This document shows positions 22,846 to 34,780 of a stretch of DNA of 64,000 nucleotides, piece by piece (the first letter of the stretch is position 1; every line of letters begins with the position of its first letter). The notes beneath the pieces are model-generated. The model was not told the DNA's origin and did not search any database. It saw only the letters and a program-made list of their open reading frames with translations. The position numbers were made by a program, and so were the translations under genes. This DNA comes from Myrmaecium sp. VS I D KN 1 (taxonomy: Eukaryota; Ascomycota; Dothideomycetes; Valsariales; Valsariaceae): the NCBI GenBank assembly GCA_019775845.1, contig JADQAV010000002.1, positions 682,001 to 746,000 of the forward strand. The letters run 5' to 3'.

Positions 22846-24934
22846 TCACCGTCCGCCCCCCTGTTGCATCCGTCGGATCCTCTCCTCCGCCGCCCGCGCC
22901 CGCCGCTCCCGCTCCAACCGCATCCGCATTTCCGGCGTCAAGCCACGGACCTCCTCCTCCCGCCGATCCGCCGCCGTCTTCTCCGGCACGACGGCGCCGC
23001 CGAGCGTCTTGCCCTTCCCCGCCCGCCGTTGCCGCTGCGCCTCCTCCCGCGCCCGCGTCTCCTCCCGCAACCGCTCCGTCTCCGCGCGTCGGCGCTCCTG
23101 CTCGGCCTGGGCCTCCGCCTCGCGCTCCGCCCGCTCCCGCGCCTCCCGCCGCTCGACCTCCGCCTTGCTCAGCGCCGGCGGGACCCCCGCCGCCTCCCAG
23201 GCCCAGGCGTCCTCGCCAATCTGGGCGCGCGCGATGCGGAAGGCATCCCGCGTGGCGCGGTCCCCGGCCAGGGAGAAGGGGAGCCGCTGGTCCTCGTCCC
23301 CCGGGTCGCGGAAGCCCGGATCCGCGCCCGCTTTGGTGAGCAAGGCGAGGACGAGGTGGGGGTTGTTCAGGGAGGCGGCGAGGTGGAGGAGGGTGGGGGT
23401 GTGGTGATATTGGGATGGCGGGTGGAGGACGAAGTTGGGGGAGAGGTTATTCGAGGAGAGATAAGAGAGGAGGCCGGGGATCTTGCTGCGCTTGGCAAGG
23501 GCGACGAGCTGGGTGCTGTGGAGGGTGAGAGCTTCTTCTTCTTTGCTCGGCTTAGGGGGTTTGTTGGACGGTTTGGGAGAGGAGGTTGCTTTGTTAGAGG
23601 TTGCTTCTGTGGTGGTCGAGGTGGCTGTCGAGGCTTGGAGAGCTTGTTCGTCGATCCGGCTGATCTTCACACGAGTAAGCTCGACGAAGCAGCGCATGAG
23701 TTCGGCTTGCGTGGCTCGACGGGTGCTGAACGGGAAGCCCCGGTTGCGCGGGTCGTTCTGTCGTAGCACCTGCCCCTCGTATGGGCCGAATAACGTGCGG
23801 CGATTTGTGCTGCCGGTGGCGCGTATGAATAGGAGCTCTGCGGTGTCGATCATGTCCTTCCATTCCTTCAAGAGGTTTCGAATATCGTTGGTTAAGGCGG
23901 CCTCATTGTAGCGACGTAGTGATGAACCAGCAGAGTGAGCGGCGCCCTTCGCGGCATCGTTCGCCGACTGCGACCCTCCTTGTTTGCGACGAGTGGTGTA
24001 CCGATGGAAAGTCTTGTGCGCAATGACAGTGGCCTGCCGCTCCTCAGCACCCGTATGCTTCTTGCCCACCTTCGGCGCCAGGGAAACAACCATGGCTGCG
24101 AAGTGACCACCGCCGACCATGCAAAGGAAGTAGTGGGGACCTTGGGGTTCCGGGTTGGGAAGAGCCACTCCTCCATCCTGAACATCTGGCTTCTTCTCCG
24201 GAACCGACACCGCCAATTGCTTCCTCTTCAATGTATCCACAATATGATCCTCCTCTTCCTGCTCCGCATCCGTGAAAATCGCCCGGTACACCCCAAGAGA
24301 TATCTCCTTCGGCAGCAGATCCGACTGAAACCAAAACAGCGGCGGCTTCCCCGCCCCCCTTTTCCTCTTCTGCCCTTCGAACGCCTCCGACTCCGCCTCA
24401 GCAATCCTCGCCTGCCGCTTCAACAGCGCGCTGAGCGTGGTATCCTTGCCCTTTGTCCCGCCCAGCTCATCCTCGTCCTCGTCCGACTCCTCCGACTCCG
24501 AGCCGGAGATGCTCTCATCCAGGTCGCCGACGAGCTTGTCGAACTCCGCCTCGCCCACCGGCTTCAACCCTTTCATCTTCTGCTTGAGGTTGTACCCGTG
24601 CAGGTCGGACCGGACGTGGTCCCGCTGCTCCTGCAGGCTCGGGAAGGTCATGCCGCAGAGGTTGCAGGACGTCGCGCTGGCCGGCCCGTCCGGGGTCAAG
24701 GACCCCTCGCCAGGCGTGCTGGGCCGTGTCGTCGTTGTTGACGCCGCATTGGTATCCGGCTCCTTTATCGGGACGGCTTGCTGAGTTTTCGGCGTGAGGG
24801 TTTCGAGAAGTTCGGGCGGCAGATCGAAGACTTTGGTGGGGGTGTCAGCAAAGAGTCGCGGATGGGAGACATGGTTGACGAGGCTCACCGTAAAGCGGCC
24901 GTCGCAAAAGAGGGTTTTCTTCTGTTTGCGCCAT
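22846..24934 (-). CDS. vms1: Vms1/ANKZF1, peptidyl-tRNA endonuclease of ribosome quality control
   Basis: Two exons: 24934-24889 and 24830-22846, with a 58-nt intron (GTGAGC, TGCTGAC branch site, AAG acceptor). The product is 676 residues. The first exon encodes MAQTEENPLLRRPLY, which joins VFDLPPELL, the usual family start; the long downstream frame alone would begin inside the intron at a GTG. A C2H2-type finger lies at about 71-93 (Cys71, Cys74, His87, His93). The VLRF1 domain spans about 245-425, with the release-factor-like loop GGSQ near 300-303; the Gln is the key residue. An ankyrin pair follows, about 500-560. The C-terminal Arg/Glu-rich helix (LTPEMRMRLERERRARAAEERI) is a VCP-interacting motif for Cdc48. 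The family releases stalled nascent chains at the 60S subunit and moves to mitochondria under stress. Confidence 0.93.
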
Positions 24935-25590
24935 TATGCGACTGTATCGTGGTAGGATGCTGTGCCGTGGGCGTGAGATGTCCGAGAAGGACGTGGAAAT
25001 AGCTGACTGTGCCGGAGAACGGCAGACGTCACGACTTCCTGACTCATGATTGCAAGCATCACCCCGCGGAACTGACTCGGGCATCAAAACCGCTAGGAAG
25101 GGGCATCCAAGAAAGGCATCCTGTCGAGATACGTACATGGAAACCTAGTAAATCCGTTGTCCCCAGAATATCTTATCAAAATCATGGCTACATAGTATGA
25201 TTCAAGAATCAGGAAAACCTCAGGAAGGAGGCCTAGTCTTAGAAACAATTCAGAGGACATGAGCGGCCATCCAAGTAACATGATGCAGCAAGAAAGCATG
25301 CTAGCTATTTGTTAACCGCTTGCTCTAGACACCTATTTTATATGGTGGTAAGCGAGATGATCTGATAGATCTGCAATTCGGGCAAAGCAATGCGAATACA
25401 TCCACATAAGCCACCGAGGCGGATCGCGGATGCCCATAACTGCAACGCCTAATATAGAACCACTTCTCAGCAACGAGCATCTGAATAAGTATGCTAACCC
25501 CAGCAATCCCGATGCAATCGCCAATATGACTATATATCCCGTGAAAAAACATCCCATGATGCTAACAAAGCTCTGGGAATCATGTCGCTT
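24935..25590. other. Intergenic region between VMS1 and PHO81
   Basis: This is the promoter side of VMS1 and the 3' side of PHO81. It is more AT-rich than the rest of the window (25100-25590). No gene is supported. Confidence 0.55.
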
Positions 25591-28500
25591 TCAGGAAAAC
25601 ACCGCGCCGTTTGTAGTCGACCCGTTCTCGTAGATGGGGACTCCGTTGATTGCATCGGCTACCTTGGGCAATAACGTCGTAGCACCATCTTCGGTCGTTT
25701 CTTTGGGCGTACCCGTGTTGGTTGTAGATCCAGTGAGACCTTTACGAATAGCCAGAACGCTATCGACGATGACGGCATCGATGCCTTCCTTGACTTGGAG
25801 CTGCAGAGATGTCAGCTATATCTTTCCCGGACGCATTAAGGGCGCTTAACACTTACCGCGACATTCTTTGGATCATTATTCAAGGTGCCGTAGCTTACGC
25901 ATACCAGACCACTCTCTTTGACCACTCTCACCAACCTTGGGCAAGCAACGAGGGGCTGCGCAGCCGAGACGACACCTAACAAGTTCCATCGCGAAGCAAA
26001 CCGGATGGCTTCCTGAAGGCTGCTGGCGCGGACATCGCCGACTGGGCTAGTGCCAGCATCCGTAAGGAAGAGAATCGGAATCGAAGGTTGCTTGAAGGAA
26101 AGAAGTAGGCAGATATCGGGGTTGAACGAAGAGAAGATGATGTTACGCTTTCCTCCAAGATCGTAGACCTTGGTGAGGACAGTGTCCACGAACGAATTGA
26201 GTTCCACTGCATACGTGTCCATCTCGTGCTCTTCCGACTCATGAAGCATTGGATACTCTATAGAGAGGTCAGTCTAGTTCAAGCTCAAACCGACAGTTCA
26301 GACACTTACTCATCTCGATGTTGAAGCCGATATGTTCTGGAAGCTTTTTGAACATCTCCTCGAGCGTCGTGAACGGGGATTGAATGAAGTTCCCTCGGCT
26401 GTTACCCTTGTACCCTTTCATCTTGAAGTCCCGAGTGTGCTTCATACGTTCCGACAAGTCAGCGTTACGATCCTCATCCGTCGGTCCTACAGAATAGGAG
26501 CGAGGGCGTCGGCCAGAGAGCTTATGTTTGAAACCACCCAATCCAGAAGTCAGCCCCGATGGCGAGGACGGTCGGGACCCGCGAGGCGTCTGATGTTCGC
26601 TGACATGAAGAAACTGCTCCAGTGTCAAAGTGTGAACCGGTGCATCGATACCCGTCTCGCTAACGAGGAAATCATGGTATATGACAGGAACATGGTCCTT
26701 CGTAAGTTGAACATCAAACTCCACGTAGGACGCGCCAAGGTTCGCAGCAGCGATGAAAGACTCGATGGTATTTTCGCCCAGCTGCAGGGATTTTCTCGAT
26801 GGCACGTTCTTGCCTAGTCCTCTATGGCCTATAACCATAGTCGAAGCCATCGACTTCCAATAAGTGTGGTCTTCAGTGATAGACATATTGGGGTGACTGA
26901 AAGGCGTGATTATCAGGAAGTTGAAGTTCACTAGGCCGATCACATCAAGCGTCGTTGCGGCGATGATGGGTACACTGACATCGCCTTGCAGGGTAATACG
27001 CTTAGAGCCAATACTGGGCTTTATGCTCGAGAGGAGGGCAACACCTCGGCCAACAACACGGTCCTTCGAACCCGAATAAGTCGGGATGATATCGAAGAGG
27101 AGCTTTACTTTGGTAGCATCCGTGGTCATGAAAGTGATCGGATCAGTGGCGATATTCTCCTGGACAGGCAGATCGATAACAGTAGGTTCACCAGTAGCAC
27201 CACTTGCCGAGACCACCACTGAAAGGGCAGTGTCCAGCTGCGTAGCATGGGCGTCAGATAGTGGAATGTTTTCCAGCTTGACGGCAGGGACATTCTTTCG
27301 AATATCCATGCTCCCTAGACTGACAAGGATCATGCTTTCTTTGGTCAAGTAGCGATGGCCAAAGGTTTTTACAGGCTCTGGCATGCGGTTCTCACGAGCA
27401 ATGCCATTGGACCTGCGCTCTTCGAGAGCAGCCGACTGCAATGTGTTCGGCGTAGGTGAAACCGATCTCGTGCTAGAGCCGTCATCCGACAGAGTTTGCG
27501 GTACTGGGAGTATCTCTCCCAGCCTGTCAGTGATATCCAGATGACCACGAAGTGCAGCATGCTCCTTGGCGGTCCATCCCGAAAAGTCAAGCCTCTCGAC
27601 ATTCGCGCCCGCTGCAATGAGAAGCTCGACAACGGGAAGATGACCGTCCACACAGGCAATGAACAGTGGGGTCCATCCGAACGTTTTCTCCGGGATATCA
27701 ACATCCACCTTTTGCGTTGGAGATCCTTCGATAAGGGCTTTAGCACATTCCTCGTGACCAAAGCGGGCTGCAACATGCAGCGCTGTCTCGCCTTGTTCAT
27801 CCTGATAGTTGATATCCACGCCAGCCTCCACTAGCAACTTCACAATAGCCACGAAGTTGGACTTGACGGCCAAAGCAAGCACAGCGCCGGATTTGGAGAT
27901 GCGTCTGCGAGAATCCGCCTTGTTCTCGGATTCTCCTTCCCATTTCTCGGCCTCCAACAGGGCTTTGGTCGTTAAAGGATGGCCACCAATGACACTAAGG
28001 TGCAACGGTGCGAAGCCTTCGTAATCCTGCCACTGGGGCGAATCGATACCTTCTGATACATCGAATTGACCCCAATCCTGCATGTGCTTGATGACGACTT
28101 CACAGATTGCGACAAATCCGTATTGCGCAGCATAGTGCAATGGCAAGCGTCCGTATGAATCTCGCGCCTTGAGAGCTGACCGCTGTTCAGGCTGCAGATG
28201 ATCCAGAAGATAGATCAATAGTTTGACGGATTCGTCAGACTTACTCAGTAAGCTGGCAGACTCTTGCTCGGTTGTGGTGCATGGTGGAGGCAGCAACACT
28301 GGCGATTCTGCAGGGACTAGATAGTTTGTTTCGGCGGGTACCTCCAAGTGGTCGTCGTTCTGACGAATTTCAGAGGACTTGGCCCTGCCAATTGCGATGA
28401 CTAGTCGGTGAATGCAATTGCGCTTGTTGATGTCATCTTCATCGTCCAGCGACTTGATTTGAGGCAACAGCCTATCGATACAGGACTTGGACCTGCACGA

Positions 28501-29372
28501 GATTGCACGCTGCAGCAAGTTAAGTAGCAATTGCTGGAAGGCCGGGCCCGAGTGATCGTCCCCAACATTTGCTTCCAACAGAAGCTCCGCCAATATCGAA
28601 GAATCATCGTTCCGAATCGCCTGATCGACGGTATCAATGAGCCCGCTTGGCAGGTTTAGGACGGCTCGGGAGGAAACCCTCCGTAAGGAGTGAACGGATG
28701 CAACAGATCCAGTGTCGTCGAAGGTCTTGATATCGGACAGACTGGACAGCCAATCGTTTATGGCTTTCATATCGGCGGAGAGCCGGTGATTCGTGGCAAA
28801 AGACTTGGTATCGACCTTCGTGGCAAGATAGCGTTGCTGTGTGCAGACGTTCGGTATCTTCTTGTCCAGTTTTTTGGTGATCTTCACAAATCCTCTCCTG
28901 TTGACCTCTCCGTACCATTGCAGCTTCCTCAACTGTCCACGAAGCTCCAGCAGAGCCCCCATCAGGTCTTCGACCTCGTCCTTGTCATGTTCGGTAGGCA
29001 GTTGACTAGGCCTTCCGTAACGGTCATAGAGAAGCCTCAGTCTCCGAGCAGCTTCTCCGTATTTCCGGTTGTAGAAACCGTCCACATCTTCAAGGTTTCG
29101 GTCGAGCGAATAGAAGAATTCTGCCATCAGATCGTCAGTCAGCAGCAAGAATCAAATCATGGAATCGAAGGACGAATAGACGCGCAAGGGAGCAGTGATG
29201 AAATCTACAGAACACAGGCTACCATGAACCACTTACCGGCCAAGTCTGGTTCTTCGCCAGCCTTCGTGGACTCCTGAGCCGCCTTGATGAGCTTCTTCAA
29301 GCCCTTGTAGTTGATGTAGGAGGAAGCCCATTCAGGGACTTGGTTGCGCGGTAGGTTATGCCCGAACTTCAT
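25591..29372 (-). CDS. pho81: Pho81/NUC-2 SPX-ankyrin-GDPD phosphate regulator
   Basis: Four exons: 29372-29237, 29120-26310, 26257-25857 and 25800-25591. The introns are 116, 54 and 56 nt; three donors are GTAAGT. The product is 1185 residues. The SPX domain (1 to about 190) opens MKFGHNLPRNQVPEW and has NYKGLKKLIKAA, the inositol-polyphosphate-sensing site. Ankyrin repeats occupy about 360-580 (DSYGRLPLHYAAQYG, DEQGETALHVAARFGHEE, FGWTPLFIACVDGH). A C2-like segment leads to the glycerophosphodiester phosphodiesterase domain from about 820: GHRGLGKN, ENTIESF, VEFDVQ and YHDF are intact. In Neurospora and yeast this protein senses phosphate and inhibits the Pho80-Pho85 (PREG-PGOV) kinase, freeing the bHLH factor Pho4/NUC-1. 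The last exon ends VQVKEG...VDSVLAIRKGL, as in the family. A CACGTG site lies 116 bp upstream of the ATG. Confidence 0.94.
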
Positions 29373-31612
29373 CGCGGTCGTCTACGGTCACAGAGTGGTA
29401 CGTATAGCAGTATCGGTCTCGCGTGATGTCTCCCCGTGTATATCAGATTCGAGCTCGAAGTGAAGGTTACTGATAATCCCTCAGGCGCACGTGCAGAGAA
29501 ACGAAAGGAAAGCTGCTGATGGTGTTAATGCAGATGAGCCTCTGCGCCATTCGTGCGGGTAAGAGTACTGAAGCCTGAAGGCAGTCGATTGTAAAGGGGT
29601 ACTAGTCCGGAAAATGAAGCGGTCCGGAGGAAGGTTCGCGGCGTCGTGCGCAGAACAGAAGGAGCACTCGGACGTTGGGCTGCTTCTCACGAGGTCGCAG
29701 AACAAGCTCCCATTGGAGACCGGGACCGGCGCAAGGGTGAACGGTTCGTCTGAAGTGAGCCTAGCCAATGACTTGCATTAACACGGCGAATCACGGCCGT
29801 CAAGTGAGCGTGTGGTCGTGCAACGAGAAGGAATGTCCAATCCAAACCAAAGAAAAAGGATCTTCGGATTTGTACAGGGAAAGGAGTGGCAATGGGACTG
29901 GTCGACGCTTAAGAATCAGAGGTGATTCCAGTCCGCATCATCGCCCTCAGGGCCCCATCCGGAACCGATAAGAAGCGATAAGGAGGATTTACATCATAGT
30001 GGGAACCGGAACTTCAACTTCCACTCAACCTTGCCATCATACCTCATCCACCGTTCGATGGGCATGTCCGCCGGCGACGAGAGGGATCTGCGGCGGAAAA
30101 AGAAAGGGGTGACAGGAATAGAAAAGAGGCTACGAAAACTCACCTATCCGATCATGAGCTCCTCAACTTAAGCGAGCAGCGACAGGTACCCAACCGTCTC
30201 TTCCTCTGTTTTTCCAGGTACGAAGGAAGGAAATGCCCCTGATGACGGTGTCAAAGTGCGGTCAGACATCTCTCTAAATACTTCCTCCAGCCTCCACGCT
30301 GCATTAGTAGCAATTCTGATAGGTTGGAACGGCATGAAATTCTTCCTCCTCCGTCGGTGTGTGACGCGACATCGTCTTGCTTTTTTTTTCTTCCCGGCGC
30401 GCAAACAAAACCTGAGGTGAAGCGATTTTGTGGGGAACGGATGCAAGCCCGCTTCGACAAGGGGGGCCCGGCTGCGGCAATTCCCTCCAAAATCCCGAAA
30501 CGGTCGGGATGACAGCCTCAGAATAGGTTATGAAAATTTGGCGCGTTGTAACACTCATTTTTATGAGAAATGGACATCACCGAGGTAGTATCTCCTCTTT
30601 AAAATGACACGAAAAGACAGCAACAGCAACAATCTACAGCGTAAAAGCTCCTGGCTCTGAGGTACGAGACCTTCTCCTAGTCTCAGGGGAAAACTCCCGC
30701 TACGCCCCGGGCAGCGGCGGCGGCGGCGGCAGATCCTGGCGTGCCTTCCGTGCCTTCAACCCCGCATTGAATTTTGGGCAGGGGTTACAGCACTGGGCTG
30801 CTGCTTGAGAGACAAACGGGATGAACATAAAAACTCTTCACCCGCCGAACAGTGGTATCTACGTGCAACCTGTACTGTACGCACAGCTCCACCTGTCCCC
30901 TTCTCACATGTGACCGTCAGAGGGGACATCCGACAAAGTGTGGTGGATATGGAACGCCCGCTCCACTGCAGGAGCCGAGACCCATCGCATATGCAGGGTC
31001 TTTCGCTTTCCCCAACATCACCGCCCACTCCCCTAGCGTGACCGGGAGGTGACTTGGCGAGATGCGTGGACGATACCTTGAGGGCACATACATCACGTAG
31101 TCATCCGTCCTTCTTTTTGCTGCGGAACGGAACGTTACGAAAGCAAAAGAAAAAATAATGTGCTCCGGGACGGTTATAGCAAATTTCGTGAAGGAGGAAA
31201 AGAAAAATGAATAAAATCCGGGCTGGAGATGTATAGCGAAAGGCAACGGGTTGACAGAAGCCGAGTCAGGTCCTGCAGTGAACGGGCCATGTCGCTAGAG
31301 GGGCACAAATCACTTCGTCGTTGGGTGGAGTGGATGGGCACATGAGGAGGACCATGTGCGATACGCTGTGTGCTCAGAAAACACAAAGCAAGGAAGAAGG
31401 ATATGAAAGCTTTGAAGCAAGGAGCAAGTTGCTCATCATCTATATATACACAGCAATACATGTTGTAGGCGGCTCCGTACATCACGGTTGGTGAGCTGCA
31501 ACCCATGGGGGTATCATCCACAGAGTTAAAGAACAGAAAGCAAAACCCGTCTCGCACATTGTTGCAAGAGCCATACATCCCCTCCTTCCTCCCCCCAAGC
31601 TATTCCTGCCTT
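29373..31612. other. Long intergenic region upstream of PHO81
   Basis: This is 2.2 kb between the PHO81 start and the 3' end of the UBA/AT-hook gene. It holds one CACGTG (listed) and a GGC triplet run near 30712-30730. Frames of 80-135 codons on the minus strand have no domain. No gene is supported. Confidence 0.55.
29488..29493. promoter_or_regulatory. CACGTG element upstream of PHO81
   Basis: A perfect palindromic E-box lies 116 bp upstream of the PHO81 ATG. CACGTG is the core of Pho4/NUC-1 binding; yeast PHO81 itself is a Pho4 target. One such hexamer is expected by chance about every 4 kb, so support is modest. Confidence 0.4.
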
Positions 31613-34040
31613 CTATTTCCGAATGACCTTCAGCAGCGGTGCGATCCTCATCTTCCTGCTCAAGCCAACACGATATGGCACCTTGCCTTTATTGATCGGC
31701 GAGTGCACCTTGGGCTCACTGGGAGGCTGTGGCGGCTTCGTGGAGATGTCCTTCGGCGCCGGTGGTGTGCTAGGCGGACCTGATGCTGCGGGAACTGGCG
31801 ATTCGGACGCTTCTGGAGCTTGCTCCGAAGACTTTGGTGGGACAGCCGTGTCCTTGTCCAGGCTATCAGGCACCTCTTCCATCTCTTTGTCTGGTAAGTC
31901 GGCGAGGACCGACTTTTGTACGGACTTCGGCCTCCCACGACCCCGTTTCTTTGCGGGCTCGACGGGGACGACATCGTCGCTGGGCGCAATAGGCTCACCG
32001 TCTTCAGCCGCTGTCTGCTTGGAAGACAAGGCGGCTTCTGGAAAAGGGCAATCGGGTAAGGTGCGGGGAGTCTTGGGCGGTCGGCCTCTGCCTCGTTTTG
32101 GAGCTGGAGCGGCATCTTGAGCGATTGTATCTGTCGGCTCCATGGGTCCAGCAGCTGAAGGAAGGTTATCGGAAGGTGGTATTTCAATACTAATATGCGG
32201 TCGAGAAACCGGTCTTGGATGTTTCTCCACTAATTCGTTATGCGATGAGTACTCGAGGACGTCGGACCCTGGCTTGGATGCAGGCGGAATATCACTCGGA
32301 TCATCCTCAGCATCTCCACGTTGGGATGAACTCTTTCCGTGCCCAGCTGATGATGTCGGAGCGCGCTCGGCCAACCAGTCACAGGCGGCTTCCAGGTTGC
32401 TCCCATTCTCCCCCAGTGCCTGTCGAGCTTGCTCCTCACCAAACCCCATTGCAACAATCATGTCCACTTTCTCGCAAAGAGAGGGGTTCGAGCGGACTAG
32501 AGAGGTTCCGATGGTCTTCGAGCGTCTTGGCCTGGACTTTGCAATCTTCTCTGGCCTCACAGAATGATCAATGGCTTCGTGTAGCTGAATTGGAGCGCCA
32601 CGTGAGCGACTTGGCCGGACCTTATACGTCTCTTGTGGTATGCCAATGGCAGTATCGTCTAACTCGTCCGCTTCGACTGCTGGTTTGAGGCGGGCCTGTT
32701 TCGAGACGGATACTGATCTGCTCGGTGGGAATGGATTCTCACTCGAACACAACTCGTCAATGTCTTCATTCTCGATCGCTCTTCGCTTCTTAGATACCGG
32801 CTTCAGTTTTCCGGCCTTTTCAACGGGTGCTTCGATGGGGTCCGCAGGACAAGGTGGCTGCCTTCTATTCTTCGACGTAGCGTCTTCGTTGTCTTTCTCC
32901 TTCTGTAGCTCTTCGTATGGCCCGGGGCGGTCTATAATTTTGGAGCCAGCGTTTGGACGCTCAAAGTCCCCAATAGAAGCCGAAGATCTAGTCTGAGACA
33001 AGCGTGGTCTACTCTGATTAGCAGAGCTTGCTATGAGTCTTGAGCTATCGGGCTCGTTTGACGTTGGAAATTCTCTTGCGGGACCCAAAGTTGCGGGAGG
33101 GTCACTTTGATCCTATGCCTCGTCAATATATGACCATGAAGCTCTTCGAATGCTGGCAACTTACGCTCGGTAGTGTAAGATATGTAGACCAGGGAACAGA
33201 CTGCTGAGTTTGTGCTGGCGGAAGCTCCTGGTTGAAAGAGGTTCCAGACACAGCGGCATTGACTAATTGCTGCTCGGTCATAGTATTGTCCGGAATGGTG
33301 CTTGACGGCTCAAGACTTATCAGCGGGTATTGGCACGGTTGCAATTGCTCGTCTGCAGCGTCTGCGGTCCTACTATCCTCCTCATTATCGTTGCGCCCGT
33401 TATTCAGGCGATCTATCGAGCCTGACGGGTTCAGGAATCGGTCCGATCTGTCAACTGCTGCCTGACCATTGGAATCGGACGAATTCAAGTCGGGCCCTCT
33501 GAGCGGCGTGGTTGCCTTTATAGCCTCAAAATCAGACACTGGTCCCGAAAGAACGTCACTGTTCAGCTTCTCTTCCCTGCCGTACGTCCTGACGGTCTTT
33601 GCCCGCTTAGCTGGCTTCGTCCGGGGCTGAGAAACCTCGAGATCACTGATCGTTTTAGGCCTTTTCTTCGAAGGCATTAAGGGGTCAGGTGAGCTGTCAA
33701 GCTGTATGACAATGTGCTCGCCCGAGCTGTTGCGGGCACTTTCGGTCTGGGGATGGGTGCCGAATAACTCGTGGTGGGCCGCGGCCAGATCCTGCTTGAG
33801 TCGCTCTAAGTCATGTTAATTCGGCAATATACTGTATCAACCGCAGGCGCGCCTACCTGTAGAGCTCGTCCCAGGAGCAGATCTTAGGGAGGGATGCTCA
33901 GGCAGTGGCGGCTCCTCTGCTCCATCGGTGTTATCCCGGTTGTGCGAAGGTGACGCGTTGTCGCCCCCGCCATCGGATAAGGAACATGCGCTGCCAATGT
34001 CATCGCTATCATCGTCAGAATCTGCTATGACCTTGGGCAT
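31613..34040 (-). CDS. UBA-domain protein with two AT-hooks
   Basis: Three exons: 34040-33857, 33805-33165 and 33112-31613. The introns are 51 and 52 nt. The product is 774 residues. The start MPKVIADSDDDSDD is acidic. Residues 60-480 are mostly disordered and rich in basic nuclear-type clusters (PSKKRPK, KPAKRAKT). A clear UBA domain lies at about 486-526 (VDMIVAMGFGEEQARQALGE...AACDWLAER). Two AT-hooks follow near 625 (KRGRGRPPK) and 670 (KKRGRGRPK). The very basic C-terminus ends VIRK. Ubiquitin binding and minor-groove DNA binding are inferred from the motifs; nuclear location is likely. I do not know a named orthologue. The gene is divergent from the acid phosphatase gene, with two CACGTG sites about 90 bp from its own ATG. 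Confidence 0.85.
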
Positions 34041-34780
34041 AGTCGAAAGCGTGAATTGGCAGGAGGTTTCGATCGCAGTGCCGTCCTCGCTCGGGGGAGT
34101 TGACGTTGGGAATATTGGACGGTTTCACGTGGTCACGTGATTGCGCGTCTCCTCGAAGTGCTCAAGTATGACATCCCCCCATAAACCTGTGGAAATATAT
34201 TATGTTCGGCATATCAGAATACGAATGACTTCAAATCGAAGTATTCACGTCAGCAAGCTCCAGGTGAGACTTGATAACATTCTCGGCTACCGGGAGGCCA
34301 GGTTCTGTACGGACCCACACACCAGCGGCATCTGCACGCCTGCGTATCCAGCCCGCTCCATGACCACCCATCTTCCGAGGGTCTAATGCAACTATCTCTC
34401 TAGGGACTCGGGTGTGGATTGCTGCTTCTCCAAGGCCGGACAGTGGATGAATATCCGTATGACGAGAGACAGAGGCGGTTTCGAAGTTCAAACCCCAGTA
34501 CAAACGTTAGGCGATCATCACCGGAACAGCGCTGGGCGTTGTCCATTTGTTTGCCCTCGACGTAGGTTCCAGCGATCTCGCACGATGAACGCTGCGACCT
34601 AGTAGAACGACAAGGCTGAAAGAAGGAGGAAGTCCCACATATAAAGGTCGGTGCAGTTCTCATCCCCTCGGCCCGCGAGCTAGGGTGGAGTAAGTAACTC
34701 AGACCACGATACGCTTTTCCTCCCGAACTATATACCCTACCGGTGAACACTCGAACTTGCAAGGCCTCTATCTTCTCTCC
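34041..34780. promoter_or_regulatory. Divergent promoter, UBA/AT-hook gene and acid phosphatase
   Basis: This is a 740-bp region between divergent starts. It contains the paired CACGTG sites (listed). No gene is seen. Confidence 0.55.
34126..34139. promoter_or_regulatory. Paired CACGTG elements (Pho4/NUC-1 type)
   Basis: Two perfect CACGTG palindromes at 34126 and 34134 are 8 bp apart, about 640 bp upstream of the acid phosphatase ATG. Close pairing of Pho4-type sites is common in phosphate-regulated promoters. Use by NUC-1/Pho4 is inferred; other bHLH factors (Cbf1 type) bind the same core. Confidence 0.5.

Noticed and set aside
24831-24888. VMS1 starting at the GTG at 24888
   Set aside because: This stretch is an intron. 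A short upstream exon with a true ATG restores the family start RRPLYVFDLP.
34410-34505. tRNA-like B box (AGTTCAAACCC)
   Set aside because: No matching acceptor stem, anticodon arm or A box with correct spacing could be drawn.
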